A stretch of DNA of 64,000 nt from an uncultured Lachnospiraceae bacterium (GCA_902793995.1 CADBFP010000003.1:51301-115300), one strand, 5' to 3'; positions 50,258 through 59,313 are shown, counted from the stretch's first letter. Notes: generated from the sequence alone by a model not told the origin. Program-made: numbers and translations.

Positions 50258-52273
50258 CTACTTCTTATATATTGCCGCAGTCCGTTTATAGCAATCATTC
50301 AAATAGGACCGGGCATTGCTTTCCTTTACCTTTTCCACCCGTCGGATCACAAAATCCCGCAGCTTGGCCATATACTCCTCTTCCGTAACATTGCCATCCG
50401 CCACCCGGGAAAGCCCCAGCTCCCAGCTGGCCGTCAGCTCCGGACTGAGCAAGGAACGGATGGAGGCGTCCACCGTGTCGTAAATCATCTCCCCCAATTG
50501 GGTAGGAGTGATTTGCTGGGTCTTTTTATTCAGTTTTAAGTATTCGTTGCTCACCAGTTTTTTCAGAATCTCCGCCCGGGTGGCGGAGGTGCCGATGCCG
50601 GAACCTTTAATCTGGGCCCGCAGATTTTCATCCTCTATCAGCTGCCCCGCATTTTCCATGGCCAAAATCATGGTGCCGGAACTGTAGCGCTTAGGAGGCG
50701 AGGTTTCCCCTGCCTTCAGGCGCAGGCCGGGGGCCGGCAGCACCTGCCCCTTTTTCAGAGCTGCCAATACAGCCCCCAGGGCTTCTCCGTCCTGGTCTTC
50801 ACCGCCCTCTTCCCCATTCTTGTCTTCCTTTTCCTCGTCCCTTGCCTTCTCCGCTTTCTCTTCCTTTTTCTTCCCGCTTACCTGGAGATAGCCCTCTTCC
50901 AGGAGGGTTTTATAGCTGGCAAAGAAATGCTCGGTTTCAATCTGAATGTCCAGGGATGTCTTCTCAAAAACCGCCGGCGGGTAAAAGATGGCCAGAAAGC
51001 GGCGGACGATCATCTCATACACCGCCCGGGCTTCCGCTTTCAGCCCCGCCAGAGCCGCCAATCCCTGGCCGGTAGGAATGATGGCGTAGTGATCCGTTAT
51101 CATCTTGTCATTGGTATATTTGCTTTTGGCTATGCCCTTTTCCCAGCCCTTCTCCAATATCTCCTTCACGAAGGGGGCCACATCCCCGATCTTCCCCAGA
51201 CCGGCAATATTGTTTTTGATTTCTTTGGCCACTGCCGTAGAAAGCACCCGGGCGTCCGTCCGGGGATAGGTAATAAGTTTCTTCTCGTACAAAGTCTGGG
51301 CGATGTTCAAGGTCTCATCCGGACTGATTTTTAATTCCCTGGCGCAGCTGTTCTGCAGCTCCGCCAGATTGAATAAAAGGGGCGGGTTGTTCTTTTCTTT
51401 TTTGCGGCTGATGCTGTGAACACTGCCGGAGTGGCCCTCCAGGGCATCCATTAAGCCTTTGGCTATGGATTCTTCCTTGAAGCCGTTTTCCTTATAAAGG
51501 GCCGGCGTTCCGAAATAGCGGCTTCCTTCCACCGCCCGCCATTCCGCCGTCAAAACCTGTCCCTCCTCCATGGTGAAATCCGCCAGGATGCGGTAAAAGG
51601 GGGTTTTAACGAAATCCCGGATTTCCCGCTCCCGCCGCACCACCATCCCCAGCACGCAGGTCATCACCCGGCCTACCGCCAGTTTGGTTTTCTTTCCCAG
51701 AAAATCGGAAATCTGATACCCGTATTTTAAGGCCAGGGCCCGGGAGAAATTAATGCCCATCAGGTAATCTTCCTTGGCCCGGAGGTAGGCGGAGGCGGAA
51801 AGATTGTCATATTCGCTTAAGGGTTTGGCTTCTTTAATGCCCCGCTGGATTTCCGCCTCCGTCTGGGAATCGATCCACACCCGGCGGCGGTCTTTTACAT
51901 GGGTGCCTGCCATCTGCTCCACCAGACGGTAGATGTATTCCCCTTCCCGGCCGGAGTCGGTGCAGACATAAATCCGTTCCACATCACTGCGGTTGAGCAG
52001 GGTTTTGACGATGCTGAACTGTTTCTGAACAGCGGCTATGATTTCGTAGCGGAAGGTCTCCGGAATAAAGGGCAGAGTTTCCATCCGCCACTTTTTCAGT
52101 TCCGGGTCATAGGCTTCGGGATAGCTCATGGAAACCAGATGGCCCACACACCAACTGACCAGGGCTCTGCCGCTCTCCAAATACCCGTCCCGGCGGGCAA
52201 AATCATCATGGAGGGCCTTGGCAAATTCCTGGGCTACGGAAGGTTTTTCAGCAATAAAAAGAGACTTGGACAT
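50258..52273 (-). CDS. topB: DNA topoisomerase III (TopB-like)
   Basis: A 671-residue type IA topoisomerase. The Toprim domain opens with MSKSLFIAEKPSVAQEFAKAL and has DSGREGEYIYR; the active tyrosine is in ITYPRTDARVLS (about residue 337). A charged linker (about residues 465-495, many E/K/D) separates the core from GIGTSATRAEILKKL, which is part of the type IA core. No C-terminal zinc fingers follow, as expected for TopB and unlike TopA. It decatenates DNA. It follows the anti-sigma-like gene by 12 bp. Confidence 0.93.
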   Translation of the reverse strand: MSKSLFIAEKPSVAQEFAKALHDDFARRDGYLESGRALVSWCVGHLVSMSYPEAYDPELKKWRMETLPFIPETFRYEIIAAVQKQFSIVKTLLNRSDVERIYVCTDSGREGEYIYRLVEQMAGTHVKDRRRVWIDSQTEAEIQRGIKEAKPLSEYDNLSASAYLRAKEDYLMGINFSRALALKYGYQISDFLGKKTKLAVGRVMTCVLGMVVRREREIRDFVKTPFYRILADFTMEEGQVLTAEWRAVEGSRYFGTPALYKENGFKEESIAKGLMDALEGHSGSVHSISRKKEKNNPPLLFNLAELQNSCARELKISPDETLNIAQTLYEKKLITYPRTDARVLSTAVAKEIKNNIAGLGKIGDVAPFVKEILEKGWEKGIAKSKYTNDKMITDHYAIIPTGQGLAALAGLKAEARAVYEMIVRRFLAIFYPPAVFEKTSLDIQIETEHFFASYKTLLEEGYLQVSGKKKEEKAEKARDEEKEDKNGEEGGEDQDGEALGAVLAALKKGQVLPAPGLRLKAGETSPPKRYSSGTMILAMENAGQLIEDENLRAQIKGSGIGTSATRAEILKKLVSNEYLKLNKKTQQITPTQLGEMIYDTVDASIRSLLSPELTASWELGLSRVADGNVTEEEYMAKLRDFVIRRVEKVKESNARSYLNDCYKRTAAIYKK

Positions 52274-52285
52274 AGGTGAATTGTA

Positions 52286-53137
52286 CTATCGATCCCTGCC
52301 TAAAGTCAATCCATACTTCGCCAGCAGGCTTTCCCACTGGGAAATGACAGCGGCATCCGCTTTTTCAGGCACAAAACGATAATAACGCGTGCGAATTTTC
52401 AGCAAAATATCGTCCTGAGGACCGATTTGGCCAGGTATTGCTTCTTCGAAAAAATCTTCTACCGTGAGGCTGTTTAAGTATTCATCCACATTCATGCCGG
52501 TAGTGGTCTCGGCATAGCCTCCCGATGCAGCAATAAAACGCGCTTTATATAAAAGATTTCCCGCCATCAGGCTATCTTCCGTCAGAAGCGGTATTTCTTC
52601 TCCTGTGGAATCGCGAAGATACAGGTGAATCCCCCAGCCATCCTTCGGAGCATTGGATGGCGGGAGGACGCCGGTAGGCTGGAGTGCGCCGGTTTCTGCC
52701 GGGAAAGCCCCCGTTCCCGTTTCGGCCGCCAGAGTAGGAGCCATGGTAGCCTCCGGGGCCAGGGTGGGCGCCTTCGTAGCTTCCGTTGCCAATGTAGGCG
52801 TCATCGTAGCAGGAATTGCCAGGGTAGGTGTCATCGTAGTCATGGCTGCCAAAGTGGTTTGCGGCACAGCATGGGCCCCCGCCGTGGTAGCGGTCAGATT
52901 GATTCTATTGTGCCTTATAACAGCAGATATCCCCACCAGGAGCAGGATGCAACAGACCGCCGCCATGCCGCCCCATCTTAACACGGCGGGCTTTTTATAC
53001 CAGGGAAGATCTTTTACAGGCAGCAGGGAATCTGTTTGTCCCGCCGGAACCTCCTCCCGGGCCAGAGCCTCCAGAATCTGCTGATGTTTCTCTTCGCTTA
53101 AGCTGATGCGGTCAATATATTCTTTATACTTCTTCAT
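52286..53137 (-). CDS. Putative membrane anti-sigma factor with extracellular decapeptide repeats
   Basis: A 283-residue single-span protein: cytosolic N-terminus (residues 1-55, KKYKEYIDRISLSEEKHQQIL), one span (about 56-76), then outside. Residues 101-140 form four decapeptides of the type TMTPTLAIPA / TMTPTLATEA / TKAPTLAPEA / TMAPTLAAET. The C-terminal part (about 165-283) is unassigned. It overlaps the ECF sigma gene by 14 bp, the usual sigma/anti-sigma layout, so it probably holds the sigma at the membrane and senses an envelope signal. A zinc ZAS motif is not seen. The role is inferred from position. Confidence 0.65.
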   Translation of the reverse strand: MKKYKEYIDRISLSEEKHQQILEALAREEVPAGQTDSLLPVKDLPWYKKPAVLRWGGMAAVCCILLLVGISAVIRHNRINLTATTAGAHAVPQTTLAAMTTMTPTLAIPATMTPTLATEATKAPTLAPEATMAPTLAAETGTGAFPAETGALQPTGVLPPSNAPKDGWGIHLYLRDSTGEEIPLLTEDSLMAGNLLYKARFIAASGGYAETTTGMNVDEYLNSLTVEDFFEEAIPGQIGPQDDILLKIRTRYYRFVPEKADAAVISQWESLLAKYGLTLGRDR

Positions 53138-53585
53138 TTTCCAACCACCTTTTCAGCTTCTGTCTGCCTCTGTGCAGATAAGAACGGACCGTGCTTTCCT
53201 TTGTCTCCAGTATCCCGGCAATCTGGGCCGTAGTATATCCTTCGTAATAAAACAAATATATGGCATCCCGATGCAGGGACGGCAAGCGCATCACCTCTTC
53301 TATCAGGTACAGCTCCTCCGTATCCTGGGCGGGATAAATATCCAGAAGCTCCACCTGTCCGCGATTTCCCTTTTTCTTTACCAGATTACGGCAAAGATTG
53401 ATGCAAACCCGCAGAAGCCAGGCCTTCTCATGTTCTTCTGAGGCAAAAGAGGGCTTGCTTCTGAACCACTTCAAAAAAGTCTCCTGCACCATATCCTCCG
53501 CATCCTCCCGGATGCCGGTATGGGACAAGGCGACCCGAAACAGCATATTTTCATAGCGTTTCACCAATTCTTCTGCAGATGACAA
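53124..53585 (-). CDS. ECF-subfamily RNA polymerase sigma factor
   Basis: An ECF sigma factor with region 2 (YENMLFRVALSHTGIREDAEDMVQETF, key part DAEDMVQETFLKWF) and region 4 (YTTAQIAGILETKESTVRSYLHRGRQKL, key part AQIAGILETKESTVRSYL). TTG 53585 is chosen as start because AAGGAG lies 8 bp before it, giving 153 residues; the alternative ATG 53627 lacks a ribosome site. ECF factors direct RNA polymerase to envelope-stress genes and are controlled by a membrane partner, here the overlapping gene at 52286. A TGCAAC hexamer (53632-53637) could be part of an autoregulated promoter. Confidence 0.88.
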   Translation of the reverse strand: MSSAEELVKRYENMLFRVALSHTGIREDAEDMVQETFLKWFRSKPSFASEEHEKAWLLRVCINLCRNLVKKKGNRGQVELLDIYPAQDTEELYLIEEVMRLPSLHRDAIYLFYYEGYTTAQIAGILETKESTVRSYLHRGRQKLKRWLENEEV

Positions 53586-53640
53586 GGCTTCAGCTCCTTT
53601 TTGATAACAATACAAATGAGAAGGCATCCATGTTGCAGCT

Positions 53641-54318
53641 TTAATTCTTTTTTTCGAAAGGATTTTTAATCAATTGAACCGATGGCTGATCCGGCTCCCG
53701 CAAGGCATAGGCCTCCTCCCTTTTTGTAACACCGGCCCGGCCGGCGCTTAGATCCGCCATCAGAGAGACAAAGCCCTCCTCCTGATTCGGCAGCAGAAAT
53801 ACAGATAGGTTAACCGTATCCGTAAAGCTTTCACCAATCCGGGGAATGTCCTGCTGCAGGAGGCTTCTCTCTGCCCGGGCATAGTCGCTGTAATGCAGAT
53901 TCAAATCCCAAACTGCCCCCTGCTGCAGGATGCCGGCGCCGCAGTGAGCCAGGGCATCCGCCGCCGCGGCGCTGTAGGCCCGGGACAAGCCACCGGTGCC
54001 CAGGAGCGTCCCCCCAAAATAGCGGGTGACCATCACCAGGGCATTGTGGAGTTCGCTGCCCTGCAGCACATCCAAAATAGGCCGGCCGCCGGTGCCGGAG
54101 GGTTCTCCGTCGTCGCTGAAACGGGTCAGCTCATGCCGGGCTCCGATTACATAGGCATAGCAATGATGCCTGGCCTCCGGATGCTCCTTCCGCCGGGCTG
54201 TCAGCAGTCTTTGCGCCTCTTCCTCGCTGCTTACGGGCGTAAGCAGCCCCAGAAAGCGGGAACGTTTTTCTTCGTAATAGCCTTCCCCGGATCGGGTCAG
54301 CAGTTTAATTCCTTCCAT
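53641..54318 (-). CDS. YigZ/IMPACT-family protein
   Basis: A 225-residue protein from ATG 54318 (AAGGAGAAGGAG upstream) with the YigZ/IMPACT signature DDGEPSGTGGRPILDVL (about residue 65-82), the N-terminal EEKRSRFLGLLTPVSSEEEA, and a C-terminal DUF1949-like domain. IMPACT relatives in eukaryotes regulate Gcn2; the bacterial role is unclear. It lies 55 bp upstream of the sigma gene on the same strand. Confidence 0.88.
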   Translation of the reverse strand: MEGIKLLTRSGEGYYEEKRSRFLGLLTPVSSEEEAQRLLTARRKEHPEARHHCYAYVIGARHELTRFSDDGEPSGTGGRPILDVLQGSELHNALVMVTRYFGGTLLGTGGLSRAYSAAAADALAHCGAGILQQGAVWDLNLHYSDYARAERSLLQQDIPRIGESFTDTVNLSVFLLPNQEEGFVSLMADLSAGRAGVTKREEAYALREPDQPSVQLIKNPFEKKN

Positions 54319-54372
54319 TCTCCTTCTCCTTGCCTCCCAGTTTATCAAAGGGAGAGGGAGAAGGCAAGGGGG

Positions 54373-54386
54373 AGTAGGGAGTAGGG
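54373..54386 (+). repeat. Two heptamer units, same class as at 16925
   Basis: AGTAGGG-AGTAGGG followed by a G. It is in the 137-bp gap between yigZ-like and the PBP gene. Confidence 0.5.
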
Positions 54387-54401
54387 GCTTTAAATTAGTG
54401 C

Positions 54402-54430
54402 TTTATTCTTCCCCCTTGCTTTGTTATAAT
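54402..54430 (+). promoter_or_regulatory. Candidate promoter of the PBP gene
   Basis: A perfect -10 TATAAT (54425-54430) with extended TGT and a weak -35 TTTATT (54402-54407) 17 bp away, 25 bp before ATG 54456. Confidence 0.5.
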
Positions 54431-54455
54431 CAAAGGGCGACAGGGGGATTTTGTC

Positions 54456-57248
54456 ATGAATTATGGAAAGGAAGAGGTTCGCCGGTTTTTGCAAAGCCGC
54501 AATCATGCGGGTAAAAAATTCAGCAACCGCCTTGTACTTCATGCCTTAAAAATATGCTTTTTACTGATGGTGCTGGCCTTGACAGTGGGCGGCAGCTTTG
54601 CTATGGGCACCATCCGGGGCATTATTGACACCTCCCCTGAGCCGGAGGCCCTGACGGTGACCCCCCTGGGCATTGCTTCCGGTCTGTACGATGCCGGCGG
54701 CAATCTGATGGAATCCCTGATTCAGTCCGGCTCCAACCGAGATCCCGTGGCCTACAGCGAGATCCCCCAGGATCTTATCAATGCCTTCGTTGCCATTGAA
54801 GACGAGCGCTTCTGGACCCATGAGGGCGTGGACATCCGAGGGGTGCTGCGCTCTGTGGCTTCTCTCCTGCTCAGCGGCCGAATCCAAAGCGGCGCCAGCA
54901 CCATTACCCAGCAGCTGATTAAAAACAATATCTTTGACGGCGGCATGGAAAAGGGCTGGGGCGCCCGCTTTATCCGGAAGTTTCAGGAGCAATATCTGGC
55001 CCTGCGGCTGGACCGGGAAGTTTCCAAGGAAGATATCCTCATCAATTATCTCAATACCATCAATTTAGGGCAGAACAGTCTGGGGGTACAGGTGGCCTCC
55101 CAGCGTTATTTCCGTAAAAATGTCAGCGAACTGAACCTCTCCGAATGCGCAGCCCTGGCGGGCATTACCCAAAATCCCTATCGATACAATCCCATCACCT
55201 TCCCGGACAACAATGCCATTCGCCGGCTTTCCGTGCTGAATCATATGGAAGACCAGGGCTATATCAGCGCCGCCCAGAAGCAGGAGGCCCTGGCAGATAC
55301 CCAGGCCTTATATGAACGGATCCGGGAAAACAACCTGATTATCCAGGAGCAAAAGACCCCTTATTCCTATTTCACGGATGCGGTGATTTCCGCCGTTTTG
55401 GAGGATTTGCAGACGGATCTGGGCTACAGCGAAGCGGACGCTTATACCATGCTTTACAGCGGCGGTTTGCAGATTCAAACCACCCAGCAGCCTCTTCTGC
55501 AAAAGGTTCTGGATGAAGAAGTGAATAACCCCGCCAATTATCCCGAAAGCGCCTTTCAATGGTCCTTCTCCTATACCGTCAGCGCCACCCTGGCGGACGG
55601 CAAGGATGTGACCTATACGGAAAACCAGCTAAAACGCACCCTTAACCTGGCGGATCTGGTTTATGACAGCCAGGAGGAAATCCAGCAGGTAATCCGGAAC
55701 TTCAAAGAAACGGTTTTCGGTCCGCTGGATAAAATTGCGGATGAGCGGATCAGCTATACGCTGCAGCCCCAATTGGCGGCCATTATTATGGATCAGCGAA
55801 GCGGTCAGGTGCTGGCTATTTCCGGCGGCCGGGGAGATAAAAACTTCAGCCGCTCCATGAACCGGGCCACCCAGACCTATCGCTCTCCCGGCTCCACCTT
55901 TAAAATTCTGACCACCTTCGCCCCTGCGCTGGATATAAAGGGCCAGACCCTGGCCAGCATCCAGCCGGATGTGCCCTTCACCTATCAGGGCTATGCGATG
56001 CGGAACTGGTGGCCTTCCAATATGTGGCTGGGGAATTGCAGCGCCAGGCAGGCCATTGTGTACTCCATGAATGTGGTGAGCGCCAATTTCCTGGTGAATA
56101 CGGTAGGGATTGAAACCGGCTTCGAATATGCGGAGCGATTCGGTATTTCCTCCCTGGTGCGGGAAAAGGAAATCGGAGGACGGATTTATTCGGATCTGGG
56201 GCCTTCCCTGTGTTTGGGCGGCCTTACCAACGGGGCCAATCTGCTGGATCTCACCGGCGCTTTTGCCGCTATCGCAAACAACGGCACTTATGTGGAGCCG
56301 GTCTTTTATACCCGGATTCTGGATCATGCCGGAAATGTTCTTCTGGAAAAGAACCAGGATATTCATCCCGTTATTCAGGAAAGCACCGCCTATTTGCTGA
56401 CCAGCGCCATGGCGGATTCCATGAAGGACGGCAGCTTTAAGCAAACCTATTTTAAGCCCAGTTCCGTTTCGGCAGCCCTGAAAAATATGCCCGCTGCGGG
56501 GAAATCCGGCACCGCCACAGACAACGCAGGAAAAGACCGGGATTATTGGTTCGTGGGATATACGCCCTATTATTCCATGGGGGTGTGGAGCGGTTTTGAT
56601 GACGGCACCATTCCTCTGCAGGACAATGTGGAAATGAATAATTATCACAAAACCGTCTGGAAAGCGGTGATGGACCGGATTCATGCGGACAAAACCCGGA
56701 TAGAATTTGAGCAGCCGGCGGATTTGCGCACAGCGCATATCTGCTCCTTAAGCGGAAGGCTGGCGGTCCCCGGTGTTTGCGAGTTGGATCCTAACTGTCG
56801 TACCTACGATGAGTTTTTTGCCCCCGGCACCATGCCGGCGGAATACTGCAACATCCATGCTATTATACACATGTGCAGCGCCACCCACAATGAAGCCAAC
56901 GATCACTGCCCCCGCACTTACGATAAGATGTATTATCTGATGCCGATGCCGGAGGTGATTACCCTGGATTCGGAATATATTTACCGTCCCGGAGTAAGCC
57001 CGGCCCGCTGCAGTATGCATGAAGCGCCTGCACCGCCTCCTACCCTGCCGCCCACCACGCCGGCGCCTCCCACCACGCCTGCCGATCCTACGAAGGAAAC
57101 GGAGGAAAGCGAAAGCATTGAAACCCTGCCTTTCCTGCCCGGAACGGAGGAAACAGAGGAGTCAGATTCCGAAAGGGAGGAATCTGCTGCCAATGAAACA
57201 ACCCCCGTAGTAGAAACCCTGCCCAGCAGCACCCTACCGGCGCCATAA
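54456..57248 (+). CDS. Class A penicillin-binding protein (PBP1-type transglycosylase/transpeptidase)
   Basis: A 930-residue bifunctional peptidoglycan synthase. One N-terminal span (about residues 28-48) anchors it. The glycosyltransferase (GT51) domain has EDERFWTHEG (Glu about 114) and GASTITQQLIKN; the transpeptidase has SPGSTFK (about 476), YSMN (about 535) and KSGTA (about 683). After it come a seven-cysteine region (about 765-855) and a Pro/Thr/Glu-rich tail to the end. Related Clostridia PBPs have a similar Cys pattern. The tail is long. It has its own promoter, and convergent tRNA genes follow. Confidence 0.95.
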   Translation: MNYGKEEVRRFLQSRNHAGKKFSNRLVLHALKICFLLMVLALTVGGSFAMGTIRGIIDTSPEPEALTVTPLGIASGLYDAGGNLMESLIQSGSNRDPVAYSEIPQDLINAFVAIEDERFWTHEGVDIRGVLRSVASLLLSGRIQSGASTITQQLIKNNIFDGGMEKGWGARFIRKFQEQYLALRLDREVSKEDILINYLNTINLGQNSLGVQVASQRYFRKNVSELNLSECAALAGITQNPYRYNPITFPDNNAIRRLSVLNHMEDQGYISAAQKQEALADTQALYERIRENNLIIQEQKTPYSYFTDAVISAVLEDLQTDLGYSEADAYTMLYSGGLQIQTTQQPLLQKVLDEEVNNPANYPESAFQWSFSYTVSATLADGKDVTYTENQLKRTLNLADLVYDSQEEIQQVIRNFKETVFGPLDKIADERISYTLQPQLAAIIMDQRSGQVLAISGGRGDKNFSRSMNRATQTYRSPGSTFKILTTFAPALDIKGQTLASIQPDVPFTYQGYAMRNWWPSNMWLGNCSARQAIVYSMNVVSANFLVNTVGIETGFEYAERFGISSLVREKEIGGRIYSDLGPSLCLGGLTNGANLLDLTGAFAAIANNGTYVEPVFYTRILDHAGNVLLEKNQDIHPVIQESTAYLLTSAMADSMKDGSFKQTYFKPSSVSAALKNMPAAGKSGTATDNAGKDRDYWFVGYTPYYSMGVWSGFDDGTIPLQDNVEMNNYHKTVWKAVMDRIHADKTRIEFEQPADLRTAHICSLSGRLAVPGVCELDPNCRTYDEFFAPGTMPAEYCNIHAIIHMCSATHNEANDHCPRTYDKMYYLMPMPEVITLDSEYIYRPGVSPARCSMHEAPAPPPTLPPTTPAPPTTPADPTKETEESESIETLPFLPGTEETEESDSEREESAANETTPVVETLPSSTLPAP

Positions 57249-57318
57249 GCGGCAGGGGAAGGGCGGCGGTGGCCTATTTGCCCTGACAATAGTTTCGTCA
57301 AGGTTTAGTCTAAACATC

Positions 57319-57346
57319 AAAAAACCACGCATCTGCGTGGTTTTTT
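57319..57346. terminator. Bidirectional terminator between the PBP gene and tRNA-Leu
   Basis: Stem CCACGC (57325-57330), loop ATCT, GCGTGG (57335-57340), flanked by six A and six T. Confidence 0.85.
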
Positions 57347-57349
57347 GTG

Positions 57350-57433
57350 TGCAGTTGGGGGGACTTGAACCCCCACCCAAGTACATGGACATGAACCTGA
57401 ATCATGCGCGTATGCCAATTCCGCCACAACTGC
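57350..57433 (-). tRNA. tRNA-Leu (anticodon CAG)
   Basis: On the minus strand an 84-nt class II tRNA: acceptor GCAGTTG/CAACTGC, anticodon stem CATGA/TCATG with loop TTCAGGT (anticodon CAG), a variable arm, T-arm GGGTTCAAGTCC, discriminator A. CCA is not encoded. Confidence 0.93.
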
Positions 57434-57442
57434 CTATAAAAG

Positions 57443-57514
57443 AGCGCGAGACGGGGATCGAACCCGCGACCCCCACCTTGGCAAGGTGGTGCTCCACCGC
57501 TGAGCCACTCGCGC
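57443..57514 (-). tRNA. tRNA-Gly (anticodon GCC)
   Basis: On the minus strand a 72-nt cloverleaf: acceptor GCGCGAG/CTCGCGC, anticodon stem CACCT/AGGTG with anticodon GCC, T-arm CGGGTTCGATCCCCG, discriminator U. It is first of a Gly-Leu pair 9 bp apart; CCA is not encoded. Confidence 0.95.
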
Positions 57515-57538
57515 ATGCACCTTAACGGCGCAAGGGTT

Positions 57539-57567
57539 ATATTACACTATCCTTTTCCGTTTGTCAA
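57539..57567 (-). promoter_or_regulatory. Promoter of tRNA-Gly/tRNA-Leu
   Basis: On the minus strand: -35 TTGACA (57562-57567), 17-bp spacer, -10 TAATAT (57539-57544), 24 bp before the first tRNA. Confidence 0.75.
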
Positions 57568-57613
57568 CTCTTTTTTCAAAAACTTTTTTGTGTGTTTTTG
57601 CGTCATTTTGGGC

Positions 57614-58450
57614 TTACCTTTCTTCCGTTTCCGGCATAAAACCCTCGAAAATAATCAGGTTCCCTTTTCTTCTTAGTTTTCCTGCTGTGTCCGCATCCCG
57701 CAGTGTCCAGGATGCCTCCTGCACGCCGTATAACCGGCGACAGATAGTCAATTCCTGAAACTTCTTCCTGGTTTTATAATCATAAGCAATAAAATCCGGG
57801 CGGGTGAAGCCGCTGCTGAGCAAATGGGTCAAAGCCCACAGAACCAGGGGATGATAATTCCCTTCCTCCCGCATATCGCAGGATAACTGGCCCCGGATGA
57901 TTTCCGGCCTGTTCTTTTTCAGCCAATACAGAACCCGGGGATCAAAGCTTTCTATACAATAACTGACCGAATAGCGGTCTAAGAGCCGGCAAACCGCCGC
58001 TGTCAGTTCTTTATGGTTTTTATCCACTGCCTTCAATTCAATTACCAGCGGTGTCTTTCCTTCAAACAAATCCAGCACTTCCTCCAGCAGCGGGATTCTT
58101 TCTTCGCTGCCTTCCAGCCGGTAATCTTTCAGATCCTCCGCACACAAATCTTCTATCCGCACATCCACCCCCGCCGTCCTTAGGAGGGAGCTGTCATGAA
58201 TCACCGCCAGATGCCCGTCTTTCATTAAATGCACATCCAATTCGGCGCCGAACCCGTTTTCAAGCGCCGCCCGAAAGGCCGCCAGAGAGTTTTCCGGGGC
58301 ATCCGGCTGATGATGCAGGCCCCGGTGGGCAAACCAATGGTGTTCCTTCAGTCCTTCCGGCCAGGGACGCCTTTGACAGCGGAGCAACCAAAGATACAGC
58401 ATGCCCAGGGGGAAAAACAAAAACAGCAAAAGCCTCCGAAGGTTTTTCAT
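57614..58450 (-). CDS. Glycerophosphodiester phosphodiesterase family protein
   Basis: A 278-residue protein with an N-terminal hydrophobic segment (about residues 5-24) and the GDPD TIM-barrel: WFAHRGLHH, PENSLAAF, ELDVHLMKDGHLAVIHD. These are the catalytic His-Arg and the Glu/Asp metal ligands. Such enzymes hydrolyse glycerophosphodiesters to glycerol-3-phosphate. The N-terminal anchor suggests a membrane-attached form. It starts 4 bp after the stop of the HAD gene and is probably transcribed with it. Confidence 0.9.
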   Translation of the reverse strand: MKNLRRLLLFLFFPLGMLYLWLLRCQRRPWPEGLKEHHWFAHRGLHHQPDAPENSLAAFRAALENGFGAELDVHLMKDGHLAVIHDSSLLRTAGVDVRIEDLCAEDLKDYRLEGSEERIPLLEEVLDLFEGKTPLVIELKAVDKNHKELTAAVCRLLDRYSVSYCIESFDPRVLYWLKKNRPEIIRGQLSCDMREEGNYHPLVLWALTHLLSSGFTRPDFIAYDYKTRKKFQELTICRRLYGVQEASWTLRDADTAGKLRRKGNLIIFEGFMPETEER

Positions 58451-58454
58451 TTCG

Positions 58455-59249
58455 TCACTCTCCTTTCAGCCCGGCCAGAATGGCCGCAATATCCGGATAT
58501 ACAGCGCCGGGGCGGATTCCCATTGCCGCAATATCCTCTTCCTTCCCCTCTCCGGAAAGCACAAAGGCCGTATCCACCCCGGCATTCAGACCGCAGGCAA
58601 TATCCGTGTAGAGCCTGTCTCCGATTACCAGGGTTTCTTCTTTCCGAAAGCCGCTTCTCTTCAGGGCCAGTTCCACCATCTCCGGCTGGGGTTTTCCTAT
58701 GATGCGGGGCCGCTTTCCCGTAGCCCGCCACAGCATTTCGCAAATGCTGCCGCAATCCGGCACGAAACCGAAGGATACGGGACAAACCCAATCCGGGTTG
58801 GTAGCCAGGAAGGGGATATCCCGGGTCAAAAGGCGGCAGGCATCCTCCAGCTTCCGGTAATTCAGCTCCCGGTCAAAGGCTGCCAGGAGGATGTCAGCGG
58901 AATCATTCGCCTGATCCGTCAGCCGGATTCCCGCCTGCAAAAGCTGCTCCTGGAAAGACTGGGTTCCCAATACATATAGCCGTGCGCCGGGGTATTCCCG
59001 CTGCAGAACCTCTATGGTAGCATCTGTGGAGGTGACGAAATCCGAAGCCGCAGCCTCAATCCCCAGTCTCTTCAATTTCAGCAGATAATCCTCTATGCCC
59101 CGGGAAGAATTATTGGTCATAAATACAGCCCGGCCTCCCCGCTCTTTCACCAGAGCCAGAAACTCCAATACCCCCGGAAAGAGCTGGTCATCCAGGTAAA
59201 TGGTGCCATCCATATCCAGTAAAAACAGTTTTTTAGATTGCAAATCCAT
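58455..59249 (-). CDS. HAD-IIA phosphatase (NagD/PGP-like)
   Basis: A 264-residue haloacid-dehalogenase hydrolase. Motif I is LLDMDGTIYLDD, motif II FMTNNSSR, motif III the lysine in IGKPQPEM, and motif IV VIGDRLYTDI, all of the HAD-IIA (NagD) type. Family members remove phosphate from nucleotides, sugars or glycerol phosphate, for example phosphoglycolate; which one acts here is unknown. The cap region lies between motifs II and III. It sits directly before the GDPD gene, so a shared role in glycerol phosphate recycling is plausible. Confidence 0.9.
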   Translation of the reverse strand: MDLQSKKLFLLDMDGTIYLDDQLFPGVLEFLALVKERGGRAVFMTNNSSRGIEDYLLKLKRLGIEAAASDFVTSTDATIEVLQREYPGARLYVLGTQSFQEQLLQAGIRLTDQANDSADILLAAFDRELNYRKLEDACRLLTRDIPFLATNPDWVCPVSFGFVPDCGSICEMLWRATGKRPRIIGKPQPEMVELALKRSGFRKEETLVIGDRLYTDIACGLNAGVDTAFVLSGEGKEEDIAAMGIRPGAVYPDIAAILAGLKGE

Positions 59250-59313
59250 CTGCTTTTCCGCTTTCTTCCTTCATCGGCATCATTATGACACAGTCCCGGG
59301 AAAGATTCAAGCC

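Noticed and set aside
53586-53627. ECF sigma start at ATG 53627
   Set aside because: No ribosome site before it and the extra residues are not typical; AAGGAG supports TTG 53585.
55629-56738. Minus-strand open frame of about 369 codons
   Set aside because: Antisense to the PBP1 gene; no family motif and no ribosome site. Shadow frame.
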